Below the pieces are notes generated by a model, which was given only the letters and a program-made list of their open reading frames with translations, was not told where the DNA came from and made no database searches. 64,000 nucleotides of DNA from Paraferrimonas haliotis. Its GTDB lineage: Bacteria; Pseudomonadota; Gammaproteobacteria; Enterobacterales; Shewanellaceae. The translations under genes were made by a program, and so were the position numbers. Shown one piece after another: positions 56,301-64,000 of this stretch (the first letter of the stretch is position 1; every line of letters starts with the position of its first letter). Where the stretch lies: the NCBI RefSeq assembly GCF_002282895.1, contig NZ_NRRB01000007.1, forward strand, positions 62,001 through 126,000. The letters are read 5' to 3'.

Positions 56301-57041
56301 TTAATTACGTACGTATAAATCAAAACGGTTTTTCTTCGTCAAAATTTGTGTCGACGGCGGACAGTTTGCCATGGGTTCGGCATAATCCGGTCGTTTAACG
56401 ACCACTCGCTTTGCCGCTACCGCCTTAGCGCTGGCTAATAATAAATCGGCATCGGTATCGGCTCCAACCAAATCTTGAAAAATCGCCATTTCTTTTTTGA
56501 CTTGAGCCGATTTAGCACGGTGTGGGTACATTGGGTCTAAGTATACAACGTCGGCACTAGGCTGAGATAGCAAGAAATCAGTGGTTGATTGGACAACTAA
56601 TCGTAAGCGCTGTTCAACCCAAACACCGATTTCTGGGTCCTCAATGGCCCGCATAAGACCATCGCTTAACAGCGCCGCAACCACAGGGTGTCGTTCCACC
56701 ATAGTGACAAAGCAACCTAGGCTCGCCAGTACAAAGCTGTCGCGCCCTAAACCCGCCGTGCCATCAATGACCGAGGGAGTAGCCCCTTTTTTAAGCCCCA
56801 CAGCTTTGGCGATCGCTTGGCCTCGACCGCCGCCAAACTTGCGCCGATGAGCTTGTGCTCCGCCAACAAAATCCACCAGCACCGGCGTCATCTTAGGTCG
56901 CAAACTGTGAGTCAAACCTAGTGCCTTGTTGTCGTATGCCAAGGTAAACGCTGAGCTGCCATCGTGCTCTAGCGAAAATTGATTGCACAAACGTTGCCTT
57001 TGGTCGTTTTCCATCGCCAGATTGACGCGAACTTTACTCAC
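56301..57041 (-). CDS. rsmJ: 16S rRNA (guanine1516-N2)-methyltransferase
   Basis: A 246-residue Rossmann-fold methyltransferase that methylates G1516 of 16S rRNA. It has the SAM loop [19 protein letters not shown] near residue 93, [14 protein letters not shown], and the catalytic [11 protein letters not shown] near residue 170, all typical of RsmJ (YhiQ). It ends 17 bases before the small CxxC gene. Confidence 0.93.
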   Translation of the reverse strand: MSKVRVNLAMENDQRQRLCNQFSLEHDGSSAFTLAYDNKALGLTHSLRPKMTPVLVDFVGGAQAHRRKFGGGRGQAIAKAVGLKKGATPSVIDGTAGLGRDSFVLASLGCFVTMVERHPVVAALLSDGLMRAIEDPEIGVWVEQRLRLVVQSTTDFLLSQPSADVVYLDPMYPHRAKSAQVKKEMAIFQDLVGADTDADLLLASAKAVAAKRVVVKRPDYAEPMANCPPSTQILTKKNRFDLYVRN

Positions 57042-57151
57042 TAAGCACCTTCATTTTGAGAATTCTGTTGCGATAGTTTTGCCACAAACTACCATGAAAC
57101 GGTTGTGGCTGGCATACTTGCTCCACGAATAATCGCTATGATAACAAATCA

Positions 57152-57637
57152 ATGACATCAAAGTATTCTTTGTGGCTCGTGGCACTGTTGGTGGCCTTAG
57201 TGGAAACCATGCTGTTTGGCTTGGTGCAGAAATATCAACTGGACCTAGGCGAATGGCTCACTTTATTCCGCTTTATTAATCTGCTGGCGCTTTTTGCTGT
57301 GTTGGCGGCCATCTTAGTGGATGGAAAGGTTGCCAAAGTCACCGCCACCGTTATTGCTGCCATGTGCAGCGGCATTGGTCAGTTCTTTATTCATCTGCAG
57401 CAACGCACTAATCAACAAATCGTCCAGTTCCAACAAGCAACAAAGGTTGAAAGCGCAAGTTGCCCGCTCGACTTTGGCCAGCCTATCTACCCAAGTTGGC
57501 TAAGCTACAGTGGTGATTGCAGCAGCATTATTCGTGTTTTTGAAGTGAATATCACTTACTGGCTGATGCCTCTAAATGCATTAGCCATTCTTATTAGTCT
57601 AACTTTGCTTATTAGAGAATTTCGCCGCGCTCAGTAA
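57152..57637 (+). CDS. Four-helix membrane protein of unknown function
   Basis: A 161-residue protein with four likely membrane helices (about residues 5-25, 34-57, 60-80, 133-154). A periplasmic loop between helices 3 and 4 contains CPLDFGQPIYPSWL and GDCSSI, two cysteines that could pair. Topology and loop cysteines recall DsbB/VKOR-like proteins, but no CxxC is present and I do not assign it. The ribosome binding site is weak. It is divergent from rsmJ and followed by a terminator. Confidence 0.6.
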   Translation: MTSKYSLWLVALLVALVETMLFGLVQKYQLDLGEWLTLFRFINLLALFAVLAAILVDGKVAKVTATVIAAMCSGIGQFFIHLQQRTNQQIVQFQQATKVESASCPLDFGQPIYPSWLSYSGDCSSIIRVFEVNITYWLMPLNALAILISLTLLIREFRRAQ

Positions 57638-57720
57638 TGGAGTATTAATTCAGTTTCAGTTCAGGAAGGCTGAACTATAGTTAAAGCCAAGCAACCGTAA
57701 GACTATTCAATTGCTACTTT

Positions 57721-57749
57721 ATGGCCCCTACCTTTGGGGCCATTTTTTT
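57721..57749 (+). terminator. Rho-independent terminator
   Basis: ATGGCCCC and GGGGCCAT pair around a six-base loop and are followed by seven T. It separates the membrane-protein gene from the sRNA promoter region. Confidence 0.92.
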
Positions 57750-57759
57750 GGTCAATCAC

Positions 57760-57798
57760 AAAATTAGAGTTTTCACTCAAAAAATTAGAGTTTTTACT
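57760..57798 (+). repeat. Two 18-bp direct repeats upstream of the sRNA promoter
   Basis: AAAATTAGAGTTTTCACT (57760-57777) and AAAATTAGAGTTTTTACT (57781-57798) differ at one base. Their starts are 21 bases apart, two turns of the DNA helix, and the second copy abuts the -35 box. This is the layout of a binding site for an activator acting as a tandem dimer. Confidence 0.75.
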
Positions 57799-57826
57799 TT
57801 AAATTTGAAAAAGACAGCTATATAAT
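57798..57826 (+). promoter_or_regulatory. Sigma-70-type promoter of the putative sRNA
   Basis: TTTAAA (57798-57803), a 17-base spacer, then a perfect TATAAT (57821-57826). Transcription would start near 57833. Confidence 0.7.
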
Positions 57827-57832
57827 CGCCCT

Positions 57833-57908
57833 TGAGTCTTGTTATCCAGTCCTCAAATCTTGACTGGTATTAAATTATTCGCCGAAACCTTAGGTTTCGG
57901 CTTTTTTT
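57833..57908 (+). ncRNA. Putative Hfq-type small RNA at the engB locus
   Basis: About 76 bases with the build of a trans-acting small RNA: a 5' stem-loop (CCAGTC at 57846-57851 with GACTGG at 57862-57867), an AU-rich single strand (TATTAAATTATTC) suited to Hfq, and a terminator (GCCGAAACC/GGTTTCGGC plus eight T, 57881-57908). A good promoter lies just upstream. It faces the 3' end of engB, the position of Spot 42 in enterics and of ErsA in Pseudomonas. The sequence does not look like either, so it may be a diverged or replaced RNA at the same locus. Ends are predicted, not measured. Confidence 0.7.
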
Positions 57909-57911
57909 TGG

Positions 57912-58577
57912 CTAACTGTCGGTGAGAGGCTCATCAGATTCGGGCTCTGATTCATACTCAGGTAGCTGATAATGTTGGTTTAACCACGAAATCAGTTGCG
58001 GCAGACCAAACTTCTTTAGCGATGAAAACACTTCGACTTGAACCAGATCTCCTACTTCTTCAAACTCTTTGCGAACCTTTAATAAGGTCGCCTTTCTAGC
58101 ACCTTGCTTTAACTTGTCGCCTTTTGTGAGCAGCGCTAAAACAGGCAGTTGATTATGAATCGCCCAATCGATCATTTGTCTGTCCAGATCTTTTAAAGGA
58201 TGCCGAATGTCCATTAACACCACGATACCGCCAAGAGACTCTCTATCCTGAAGGTACTCTGACAATGCCGCCTGCCATTTCTTCTTCAGATGAAGCGGTA
58301 CTTGCGCAAAACCATAGCCTGGAAGGTCTATCAAGCGACGTTCAGCGTCCAGTTCGAAGACGTTTATCAATTGGGTTCGTCCCGGGGTTTTACTGGTTCG
58401 AGCCAAACTCTTTTGCTGGGTCAAGGTATTCAAAGCACTGGATTTACCGGCATTAGAGCGTCCAGCGAACGCAATTTCGATACCGGAGTCAGCGCCTAAA
58501 TGGCGAATGTCTGGAGCACTGGTTAGAAATTTGGCTTGACGGAAGTCTATAGAATTGTCGACCACGGCGGACTCCAA
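57912..58577 (-). CDS. engB: Ribosome biogenesis GTPase EngB (YsxC/YihA)
   Basis: A 221-residue GTPase needed for 50S subunit assembly. G1 is GRSNAGKSS at residues 39-47, the G2 region is [13 protein letters not shown]3 is [11 protein letters not shown], and G4 is TKGDK near residue 148. Length is near normal, with an acidic C-terminal tail ([11 protein letters not shown]). Its 3' end faces the putative sRNA terminator, and cytochrome c4 is divergent on the other side, a conserved order in several gammaproteobacteria. Confidence 0.96.
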   Translation of the reverse strand: MESAVVDNSIDFRQAKFLTSAPDIRHLGADSGIEIAFAGRSNAGKSSALNTLTQQKSLARTSKTPGRTQLINVFELDAERRLIDLPGYGFAQVPLHLKKKWQAALSEYLQDRESLGGIVVLMDIRHPLKDLDRQMIDWAIHNQLPVLALLTKGDKLKQGARKATLLKVRKEFEEVGDLVQVEVFSSLKKFGLPQLISWLNQHYQLPEYESEPESDEPLTDS

Positions 58578-58737
58578 CTTAAATTTGTTTGAACAATGCT
58601 AAATCTGCGTTTCAGATGCTTACTTTTGACAAATTTAGTGTAAAATATGCCGCAGATCACGAAAATCCTATATTAACACGCTTACTAGCAAGCACGGTAA
58701 GCTCAAGATAATAATCTTAAGAAGAAGTTGGAAAGCA

Positions 58738-59358
58738 ATGAAAAAGTTAGCCCTTACTTTATCAGTGATAGCAGCCATGTCTGCTCCAGTTATGGCTGCT
58801 GGCGATGCCGAAGCCGGTAAAACCAAGTCTGCCGTTTGCGCAGCTTGCCACGGACCTGATGGCAATAGCCCAATCAACATGTACCCTAAAATCGCCGGTC
58901 AACAAGAAGCGTACCTAAACAAGCAGTTGACTGAATTTCGCCTAGCCGGCAAAACCGGCGGCGCCCAAGGCCGCATGGATCCAATCATGCTGGGCATGGC
59001 CATGAACCTATCCGACCAAGACATTGCCGATCTATCGGCGTTTTATGCATCTCAAACCCAAAACGCTAACACCACAGCAACGGCTAACGAACATGGCCAA
59101 AACCTTTACATGGGTGGCGACGTCAATCGCGGCATTACCGCTTGTATTGCTTGCCACGGTCCTAAAGGCGAAGGTGTGCCATTAGCTGGGTTCCCTGCAG
59201 TTGCCGGTCAGCATGAAGCCTACACCAAAGCTCAACTCACCAAGTTCCGCGATGGTCAGCGCAACAACGATATTAATGGTATGATGCAAGATACCTCGAA
59301 GAAATTGACCGACGAAGACATCGATGCGTTGGCCAGTTACCTAGGTTCTTTAAACTAA
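58738..59358 (+). CDS. Diheme cytochrome c4
   Basis: A 206-residue periplasmic cytochrome with a Sec signal (residues 1-20, ending VMA) and two class I heme domains. The heme motifs are CAACH at residues 34-38 and CIACH at 136-140, and each domain has a later methionine ligand (GRMDPIMLGMAMNLS and NDINGMMQDTSKKLT). Cytochrome c4 carries electrons between the bc1 complex and terminal oxidases. The gene is divergent from engB and ended by a terminator. Confidence 0.94.
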   Translation: MKKLALTLSVIAAMSAPVMAAGDAEAGKTKSAVCAACHGPDGNSPINMYPKIAGQQEAYLNKQLTEFRLAGKTGGAQGRMDPIMLGMAMNLSDQDIADLSAFYASQTQNANTTATANEHGQNLYMGGDVNRGITACIACHGPKGEGVPLAGFPAVAGQHEAYTKAQLTKFRDGQRNNDINGMMQDTSKKLTDEDIDALASYLGSLN

Positions 59359-59382
59359 GGTTAAAGCCATTAAATTCAATGG

Positions 59383-59413
59383 ATAAAGCGGCTCATTCAG
59401 CCGCTTTATTTTT
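59383..59413 (+). terminator. Rho-independent terminator after cytochrome c4
   Basis: AAAGCGGCT and AGCCGCTTT pair around a five-base loop, followed by ATTTTT. Confidence 0.9.
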
Positions 59414-59691
59414 AGGAACAATTGTAGCTAGCCAACTTACCAAGTTTCGCTAATTTTTCATTAACATTCCCGCCCGCATAACGTGACCCGAATCACATCC
59501 TCAATTTCATGTGTAGTTTGTTTAAAGATGCGCACAACATTTACCACACAAGACTTACCCCCAAAGGGATAAGCTTGATCCAGATCACACGTGAATTTTA
59601 GACACCCTTGATATTATCCACAGTAGATTGGTGGCTTCTAGATTGAAGCAGACACCAACAAAACTAAAATTACATATGCAGGGTAAATCCT
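59414..59691 (+). promoter_or_regulatory. Leader of the multiheme cytochrome cluster with two CRP-like sites
   Basis: Two CRP-type sequences lie here. CGTGACCCGAATCACA (59482-59497) keeps nine of ten core bases of TGTGA-N6-TCACA. CTTGATCCAGATCACA (59574-59589) matches 13 of 16 bases of the E. coli consensus. In Shewanella CRP activates anaerobic respiration genes, including metal-reductase cytochromes, so they are plausible here. A ribosome binding site GCAGGG precedes the ATG at 59692, in a context shared with the second cytochrome gene (GCAGGGT before both starts). Confidence 0.55.
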
Positions 59692-60213
59692 ATGAACAAA
59701 AAACTATTATGGGCAGCAATGTTCTCCGCAGTGGCACTAGCCGGCTGTAACGGAAAAGACGGCGCACAAGGTCCTCAAGGACCTGAAGGTCCTGAAGGCC
59801 CAGAAGGCCCAGGTACAAATCCACCAGTTGCTGAGACTTTCGAAGTTGTTAATGCACAATTTGCGAACTTAGAGCTTGGCGACAACCAGTTAAGTGTTGA
59901 GTTCGAATTAACGAATGAAAACGATCACGTAATCACTCAGCTTAAGCGTGTAAGAGCTTATGTTGCACGAGTACAAGACGGTGGTCTTGGTGCATCTCAT
60001 AATGGCGGTTATGGCTACGTGAATGGTGATGACACTACTGAAGGCGCGTCTTTAGAACAAACCGAAGACGGCATGTACAAGTTTACCACTCCTATTGCTT
60101 TAAGCGATAGCCAAGACCCACAAATCATTGTTCGCCTAGGTGGCGGCACTGATGGCATTCCATCGCAACGCCCTCTAGTACTGCGTACCTCATTCCATCG
60201 CAACGCCCTCTAG
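59692..60213 (+). pseudogene. OmcA/MtrC-like outer-membrane cytochrome, 5' part (frameshifted by a 35-bp duplication)
   Basis: The 173-residue N-terminal part of a split multiheme cytochrome gene. Residues 1-19 are a lipoprotein signal with lipobox LAGC (Cys19). Then come seven collagen-like Gly-X-Y triplets (GKD GAQ GPQ GPE GPE GPE GPG) and a beta-rich domain I up to about residue 165. The last residues (FHRNAL) are out of frame, read after the duplication, and a stop follows. The intact paralogue at 61788 shows the same plan without interruption. As written, this half would give a heme-free lipoprotein. It could be a true mutation, a switchable state or a sequencing/assembly error. Confidence 0.88.
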
Positions 60214-60225
60214 TACTGCGTACCT
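60156..60225 (+). repeat. Exact 35-bp tandem duplication splitting the first cytochrome gene
   Basis: Positions 60156-60190 and 60191-60225 are identical and adjacent; identity runs two bases further into the flank. 35 is not a multiple of three, so the second copy shifts the frame. Deleting one copy joins RPLVLRTS directly to EMLAKSTDDKACMTCH in one frame. Confidence 0.98.
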
Positions 60226-60230
60226 CAGAG

Positions 60231-61565
60231 ATGCTCGCTAAATCAACTGATGATAAAGCTTGTATGACCTGTCACGTAGATTATGCAACAACCAGTGCTA
60301 AGCATGCTGGCTTTGTCGGTAGCTACTCAAACCTTATCGATGGCATGGCTGGCGAAATGGCGTTTGTAGACAGCTGTTTAGGTTGTCATAACCAAGTAAC
60401 TAAGGGCGATGAAGCGTCTGAAGGTGGTTATGCTACCAACACCATGCAAAAAATTGGTCACATAAACCATCAGAAATTTTCTGTCGGTTTTGAAGTAACT
60501 AATTGTACCAGTTGTCATACAGCACCAATTACAAATACCGACCGTGGTTGTGTTGACTGTCACGGCGATAGCATGGCTACCGTTGCAACAAGCATGGATT
60601 GGGCGCAAGTTCATAGTGAAGTTGCAGAGCGTAAAGCGTTTATTGAGAATCACCCAATGACTGCGTCTTTGCGTGAAGAAGGTATCGATGGCGCTAATGG
60701 CTTCCCACGCTACTGCGTAGATATCGCTGTTAAAGACTTCGATATCAAACAAGCCGTAGACGAAGGCCGTTTAGAAAGCCCATCGTATCCTGGTGATCCA
60801 GAAAGTGGTATCTCTGCATACATTCATGGCTTCTATGAGCCAACAGGCATCATCAACTACCGTTACAGTCGTATGCGTGCTGGCACAACCTACGAGAATG
60901 CTATTAAGACTTATAATGCAGATGGCTCTGTAAGTATCTGTGCAGATACCGCTGAAATTCCTAGTAACATTAACGCTATGGGTTCTATTCGTTTAACGAT
61001 TGATGGCGCTATTGGTGTGACTGGTTACACTGAAGCCTACAAACGTAAAATCGTAGTGAGCGATGACACCTGTATTACTTGCCACAATGCTGTTGATCAC
61101 TATCATCGTGGAGGCTTTTTCGCTGAAGGCGGCCAAAGCTGTATAGCCTGTCACAATGCTGGCTATGCTAGAAATGCAGGCGCAGGATATGGGCCGATGG
61201 TTCACAGCCATCACTTCGGAGCCAAAGCTGCGGAAAAACAAGCAAATGGTCAAGCGACGTCACTAACAAAGCTCAACGGTGCTAATTGCGTAGCTTGTCA
61301 TGCTGACGGTACTTTAAAACTGAATGAAGTTTCTTCGGCAATGCTTTTACGCCGCAATGATGTTCAAGACTCTAACATTACGGCTAACTGCCAAGGCTGT
61401 CATACTTCCGATGCTGCTGCGAGCCACATGACTTCTCAAGGAGGCCTGATTAGTGAACCTATATCTGGCTCTGCTCCAAGTTGGGAAGCAAGTTACAGCG
61501 AAAGCTGTGCGGTATGTCACGACCAAGGTAAAACCTACGGTATCGATAAATACCACAACCTTTAA
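60231..61565 (+). pseudogene. OmcA/MtrC-like outer-membrane cytochrome, 3' part carrying the hemes
   Basis: The 444-residue heme-bearing part of the split gene. It has nine CXXCH motifs: CMTCH, CLGCH, CTSCH, CVDCH in the first cluster and CITCH, CIACH, CVACH, CQGCH, CAVCH in the second, separated by a domain with two non-heme cysteines (RYCVD and SICAD). The ATG at 60231 is an internal methionine with no signal peptide; without the 5' half this part cannot be exported or given heme. Joined in frame, the gene would code for 612 residues, against 637 in the paralogue downstream. Both ends (KYHN) match. OmcA/MtrC proteins pass electrons from the cell to extracellular iron or manganese oxides. 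Confidence 0.88.
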
Positions 61566-61587
61566 TCTCTTCGATTAAATGATGCTT

Positions 61588-61614
61588 AAGCCCCTCAAAT
61601 GAGGGGCTTTTTTG
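61588..61614 (+). terminator. Rho-independent terminator after the first cytochrome gene
   Basis: AGCCCCTCA and TGAGGGGCT form a perfect stem with a two-base loop, followed by a T-run. The two cytochrome genes are therefore at least partly separate units. Confidence 0.9.
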
Positions 61615-61787
61615 TTGCTAAAACCTTTGTGTGAAAAGAACCATTCAATGTGTGTTCGATACTACTTAGTAGGTAACTGTCACAGTCTATTTTTTTCACC
61701 TTAATTAGAATCCGCGCAGGTTTAACTCCCACTACTTAAGTGTCGGAGTAAAACATTTTTTAATAACCAATTGCAGGGTTAAACGTT

Positions 61788-63701
61788 ATGATGAAGAAAA
61801 CACTACTGTGGGTAGCGCTGGCTACCGCTGTCGGCCTCGCTGGCTGTGGCGGCAAAGACGGTGCAGCCGGTCCCGCTGGACCACAAGGGCCTCAAGGACC
61901 TCAAGGACCAGAAGGTCCAGGTGCTCAGCCGCCTGCGGCTGAAGTAATTAACGACGTAAACGTCAATATTGTCAGCTATGACATGGGCGATCACGTTATT
62001 AGCTTCGACTTCCAAGTGACCAACGAGGAAGGTTTACCAATCACCACTCTTGATCGCGCATATGCAAAAGTTGCTAGCGATCAAGACGGCGGTTTGGGTA
62101 CACCTCGTGATGGCGGTACTGGCTACTACAGTCACCTAAGCGGTCGCCATGGTCCTGAAATGACTGAAGGTGCTACCTTAGAGCAAGTTGCTCCTGGTGA
62201 GTATCAATTCTCAACACCAATCACCGTAACTCCGGATAGCGACCCATTGATCTCACTTCGTGTTGGTGGTGATAAAGTTCCAGCGTCTAAATTCCAAATT
62301 GTTCGTACATCGCAAACGTTTGCAAAAACCACCGCCGATGCTCAGTGTAATGCTTGCCACGTTGACTACACGTCAACCAACGCTAAACACGCCAGCTACG
62401 TAGGTGAATATTCGAACTTAATTGAAGATAAAGCCGGCCAACAAGCGTTTGTAGAAAGCTGCATGAATTGCCATAACCAGCTTCCTAAAAACAATGACGA
62501 CCCAACTAAGGGCGGCTACGCCAGCAATACCATCCAACACCTAGCTCACACCAAGCATTTAGGTTTTGGTGCGGCATTTGATATCACTAACTGTTCAACT
62601 TGTCACGCTGCGCCCGTTGTTCAAACTGAACGCGGTTGTTCGGATTGCCACGACAATCAAGCGGCAGCAGTTAACACAGATATGGACTGGCGTTTGGTAC
62701 ACAAGTCAGTAGCTGCTCGCAAGGCGCTCTTGGCTGACAATGCGCTTACTGTAGTTACTGAAAACAACGCCGCTGGCGATTTTTGTAACGTGGTAACCGC
62801 ACCCGATACCACCGATCTTGAAGCGCTATATGGTGACGGTTCTCACGATGGTGTGAACAGCTTCGTATACTTGAGCACTTATCTGCACAACTACGATGCG
62901 GCTAACAAGCGTTTCGTTGATCGCGCGCTAACCAGCCATAATGCACCTAAAACCGTTACCTTCCCGCAAAGCAATGTCATGAGCGTTTGTTGGAATCCAC
63001 AGTACGTTACTAAGCGTGATGGTTATAGCATCGAAGGTTCGGTACGTATCTCATTAATGGACCCTCTAGGCGATGGCAAAGCGGTCATGCTGCACGCAAA
63101 CTCTGCGGATGTTCGCAACGTTATGCCTGAAGGTGCTTGTACTAACTGTCATAATGGCTTTAATACCCTTGAAGACATTTTCCAGCAAGACAATGGCGAC
63201 GGTACTGCGAAAGTAAAACCGCACAAGTTCTACGGTGGTGTTGATGATGGTGGTACCGGCTGTATCGCTTGTCACAATAACGGTATGACTCGCGGTGTTT
63301 CAGCAGGCTTTGGCCCAATGATCCATGATTTCCACTTTGGCGCTAAAGCCAAGGAACGTGCCGATTTCGAACGTTCAAGCGGTCAAATCTCTTCTCGCAG
63401 TCTCGCCTCAGCTGAAAAGCTAAACGGCGCTAATTGTAAGGCTTGTCACTCAAACGGTTCCATTGACCTAGACCAAGTGCCAGCCTTCACTATGATGACC
63501 AAAGCAGGCAATGGTAAATCGCCAATTTCTGCCAACTGCCAATCTTGTCACAGTTCAGATCAAGCACAGGCTCACATGCAAAGCCAAGGTGGGTTCTTCG
63601 ATGGAACTAACGACAGCACGGTAAAAGCTGCAGAAAGTTGTGCGGTTTGTCATAGCGAAGGTTCAAGCTATGGCATCGAGAAGTACCACAACATCAAATA
63701 A
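61788..63701 (+). CDS. OmcA/MtrC-family outer-membrane multiheme cytochrome c (nine CXXCH)
   Basis: A 637-residue surface cytochrome for electron transfer to extracellular acceptors. Residues 1-20 are a lipoprotein signal with lipobox LAGC (Cys20), followed by seven to eight collagen-like Gly-X-Y triplets and a beta-rich domain I. The heme motifs are CNACH, CMNCH, CSTCH, CSDCH, then CTNCH, CIACH, CKACH, CQSCH, CAVCH. Family members usually have ten; one seems absent from the first cluster. Between the clusters are two conserved non-heme cysteines (DFCNVV and SVCWN), possibly a disulfide. It is paralogous to the split gene upstream. Its ribosome binding site (GCAGGG) matches that gene's. Confidence 0.9.
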   Translation: MMKKTLLWVALATAVGLAGCGGKDGAAGPAGPQGPQGPQGPEGPGAQPPAAEVINDVNVNIVSYDMGDHVISFDFQVTNEEGLPITTLDRAYAKVASDQDGGLGTPRDGGTGYYSHLSGRHGPEMTEGATLEQVAPGEYQFSTPITVTPDSDPLISLRVGGDKVPASKFQIVRTSQTFAKTTADAQCNACHVDYTSTNAKHASYVGEYSNLIEDKAGQQAFVESCMNCHNQLPKNNDDPTKGGYASNTIQHLAHTKHLGFGAAFDITNCSTCHAAPVVQTERGCSDCHDNQAAAVNTDMDWRLVHKSVAARKALLADNALTVVTENNAAGDFCNVVTAPDTTDLEALYGDGSHDGVNSFVYLSTYLHNYDAANKRFVDRALTSHNAPKTVTFPQSNVMSVCWNPQYVTKRDGYSIEGSVRISLMDPLGDGKAVMLHANSADVRNVMPEGACTNCHNGFNTLEDIFQQDNGDGTAKVKPHKFYGGVDDGGTGCIACHNNGMTRGVSAGFGPMIHDFHFGAKAKERADFERSSGQISSRSLASAEKLNGANCKACHSNGSIDLDQVPAFTMMTKAGNGKSPISANCQSCHSSDQAQAHMQSQGGFFDGTNDSTVKAAESCAVCHSEGSSYGIEKYHNIK

Positions 63702-63724
63702 GCTTGTCATCAGGCTTTAAGCGT

Positions 63725-63754
63725 AAAACCCTCCTATATTAGGAGGGTTTTTTA
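63725..63754 (+). terminator. Rho-independent terminator after the second cytochrome gene
   Basis: AAAACCCTCCTA and TAGGAGGGTTTT form a strong stem around a short loop, followed by a T-run. Confidence 0.92.
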
Positions 63755-64000
63755 TTTCCGCCTTAACGTCACGAATCATCAAAAAGATCAAATTTGTGAT
63801 TCACTTAACAGTTGACTCTGAGTTTGTGATCGGATAAAACTAGTGCAACTCAAGTAAAGACACCGCTGTCTCGAATAATGATGAACAAGCTGTGCGGTAT
63901 GTTTTACTCGGTAGTAAATATAAAAACAATAAACAACAATAAGATATAAATTAGGAACCTTAATTCCTCGAAAAGTGTGAAGCTTGTCGATTGATTATTT
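63755..64000 (+). other. Region after the cytochromes up to the window end
   Basis: No gene is seen in these 246 bases. TGTGATTCACTTAACA (63795-63810) matches 11 of 16 bases of the CRP consensus. The region is probably the promoter of a further gene outside the window, likely also of the electron-transfer cluster. Confidence 0.4.

Noticed and set aside
1..64000. Search for CRISPR arrays, tRNA/rRNA genes, prophage or complete insertion sequences
   Set aside because: No spaced repeat array, no tRNA-like cloverleaf or rRNA segment, and no transposase, integrase or phage structural gene was seen in the window.

Overview
The window looks like the chromosome of a marine, facultatively anaerobic gammaproteobacterium of the Alteromonadales, near Shewanella or Ferrimonas. 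The grounds are the housekeeping block gmk-rpoZ-spoT-trmH with recG, the Liu (leucine degradation) cluster with a CoA-transferase, the engB/cytochrome c4 locus, and two OmcA/MtrC-like outer-membrane multiheme cytochromes at the right end. No phage, intact insertion sequence, CRISPR array, tRNA or rRNA was seen. The species call is inference.

Layout. 1-7.5 kb: a truncated LysR regulator, a DcaP-like porin, a divergent MFS/LysR pair, an AbgT-family transporter and a YeiH-family membrane protein. 7.6-13.2 kb (minus): a three-gene SMC/kleisin operon of the MukBEF/MksBEF type, with the SMC gene first and no nuclease gene. 13.3-18.8 kb: a small lipoprotein, yifB, a FadL-type porin, and the yihY-dtd-thioesterase operon; yihY carries six exact copies of a 12-bp repeat. 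18.9-30.8 kb (plus): two small envelope genes, gmk, rpoZ, spoT, trmH, an acyl-CoA synthetase, recG, a DUF3014 protein and an M13 peptidase. 30.8-37.5 kb (minus): liuB-liuC-liuD-liuE plus CoA-transferase subunits, which turn 3-methylcrotonyl-CoA into acetoacetate and acetyl-CoA. Isovaleryl-CoA dehydrogenase and the LiuR regulator, usually alongside, are absent. A GST-like gene and ETF:ubiquinone oxidoreductase follow.

40.1-48.1 kb: a molybdenum cofactor region. A Moco riboswitch precedes moaABCDE, which runs by overlapping stop and start codons into modABC (molybdate uptake) and is followed by a pseudouridine synthase gene. moeA-moeB converge from the other strand. 48.2-57.6 kb: prlC, a small beta-barrel protein, gor, an unrecognised secreted Cys-rich protein, maeA, ferritin with a 55-residue CxxC protein, rsmJ and a membrane protein.

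57.7-64 kb: just before the 3' end of engB lies a probable small RNA with promoter, 5' stem-loop, AU-rich linker and terminator. It sits where Spot 42 (enterics) and ErsA (Pseudomonas) lie, and two 18-bp direct repeats 21 bp apart abut its promoter. After engB come cytochrome c4 and two tandem outer-membrane lipoprotein cytochromes with collagen-like Gly-X-Y linkers and nine CXXCH motifs each. The first is split by an exact 35-bp tandem duplication; removing one copy restores a full-length frame.
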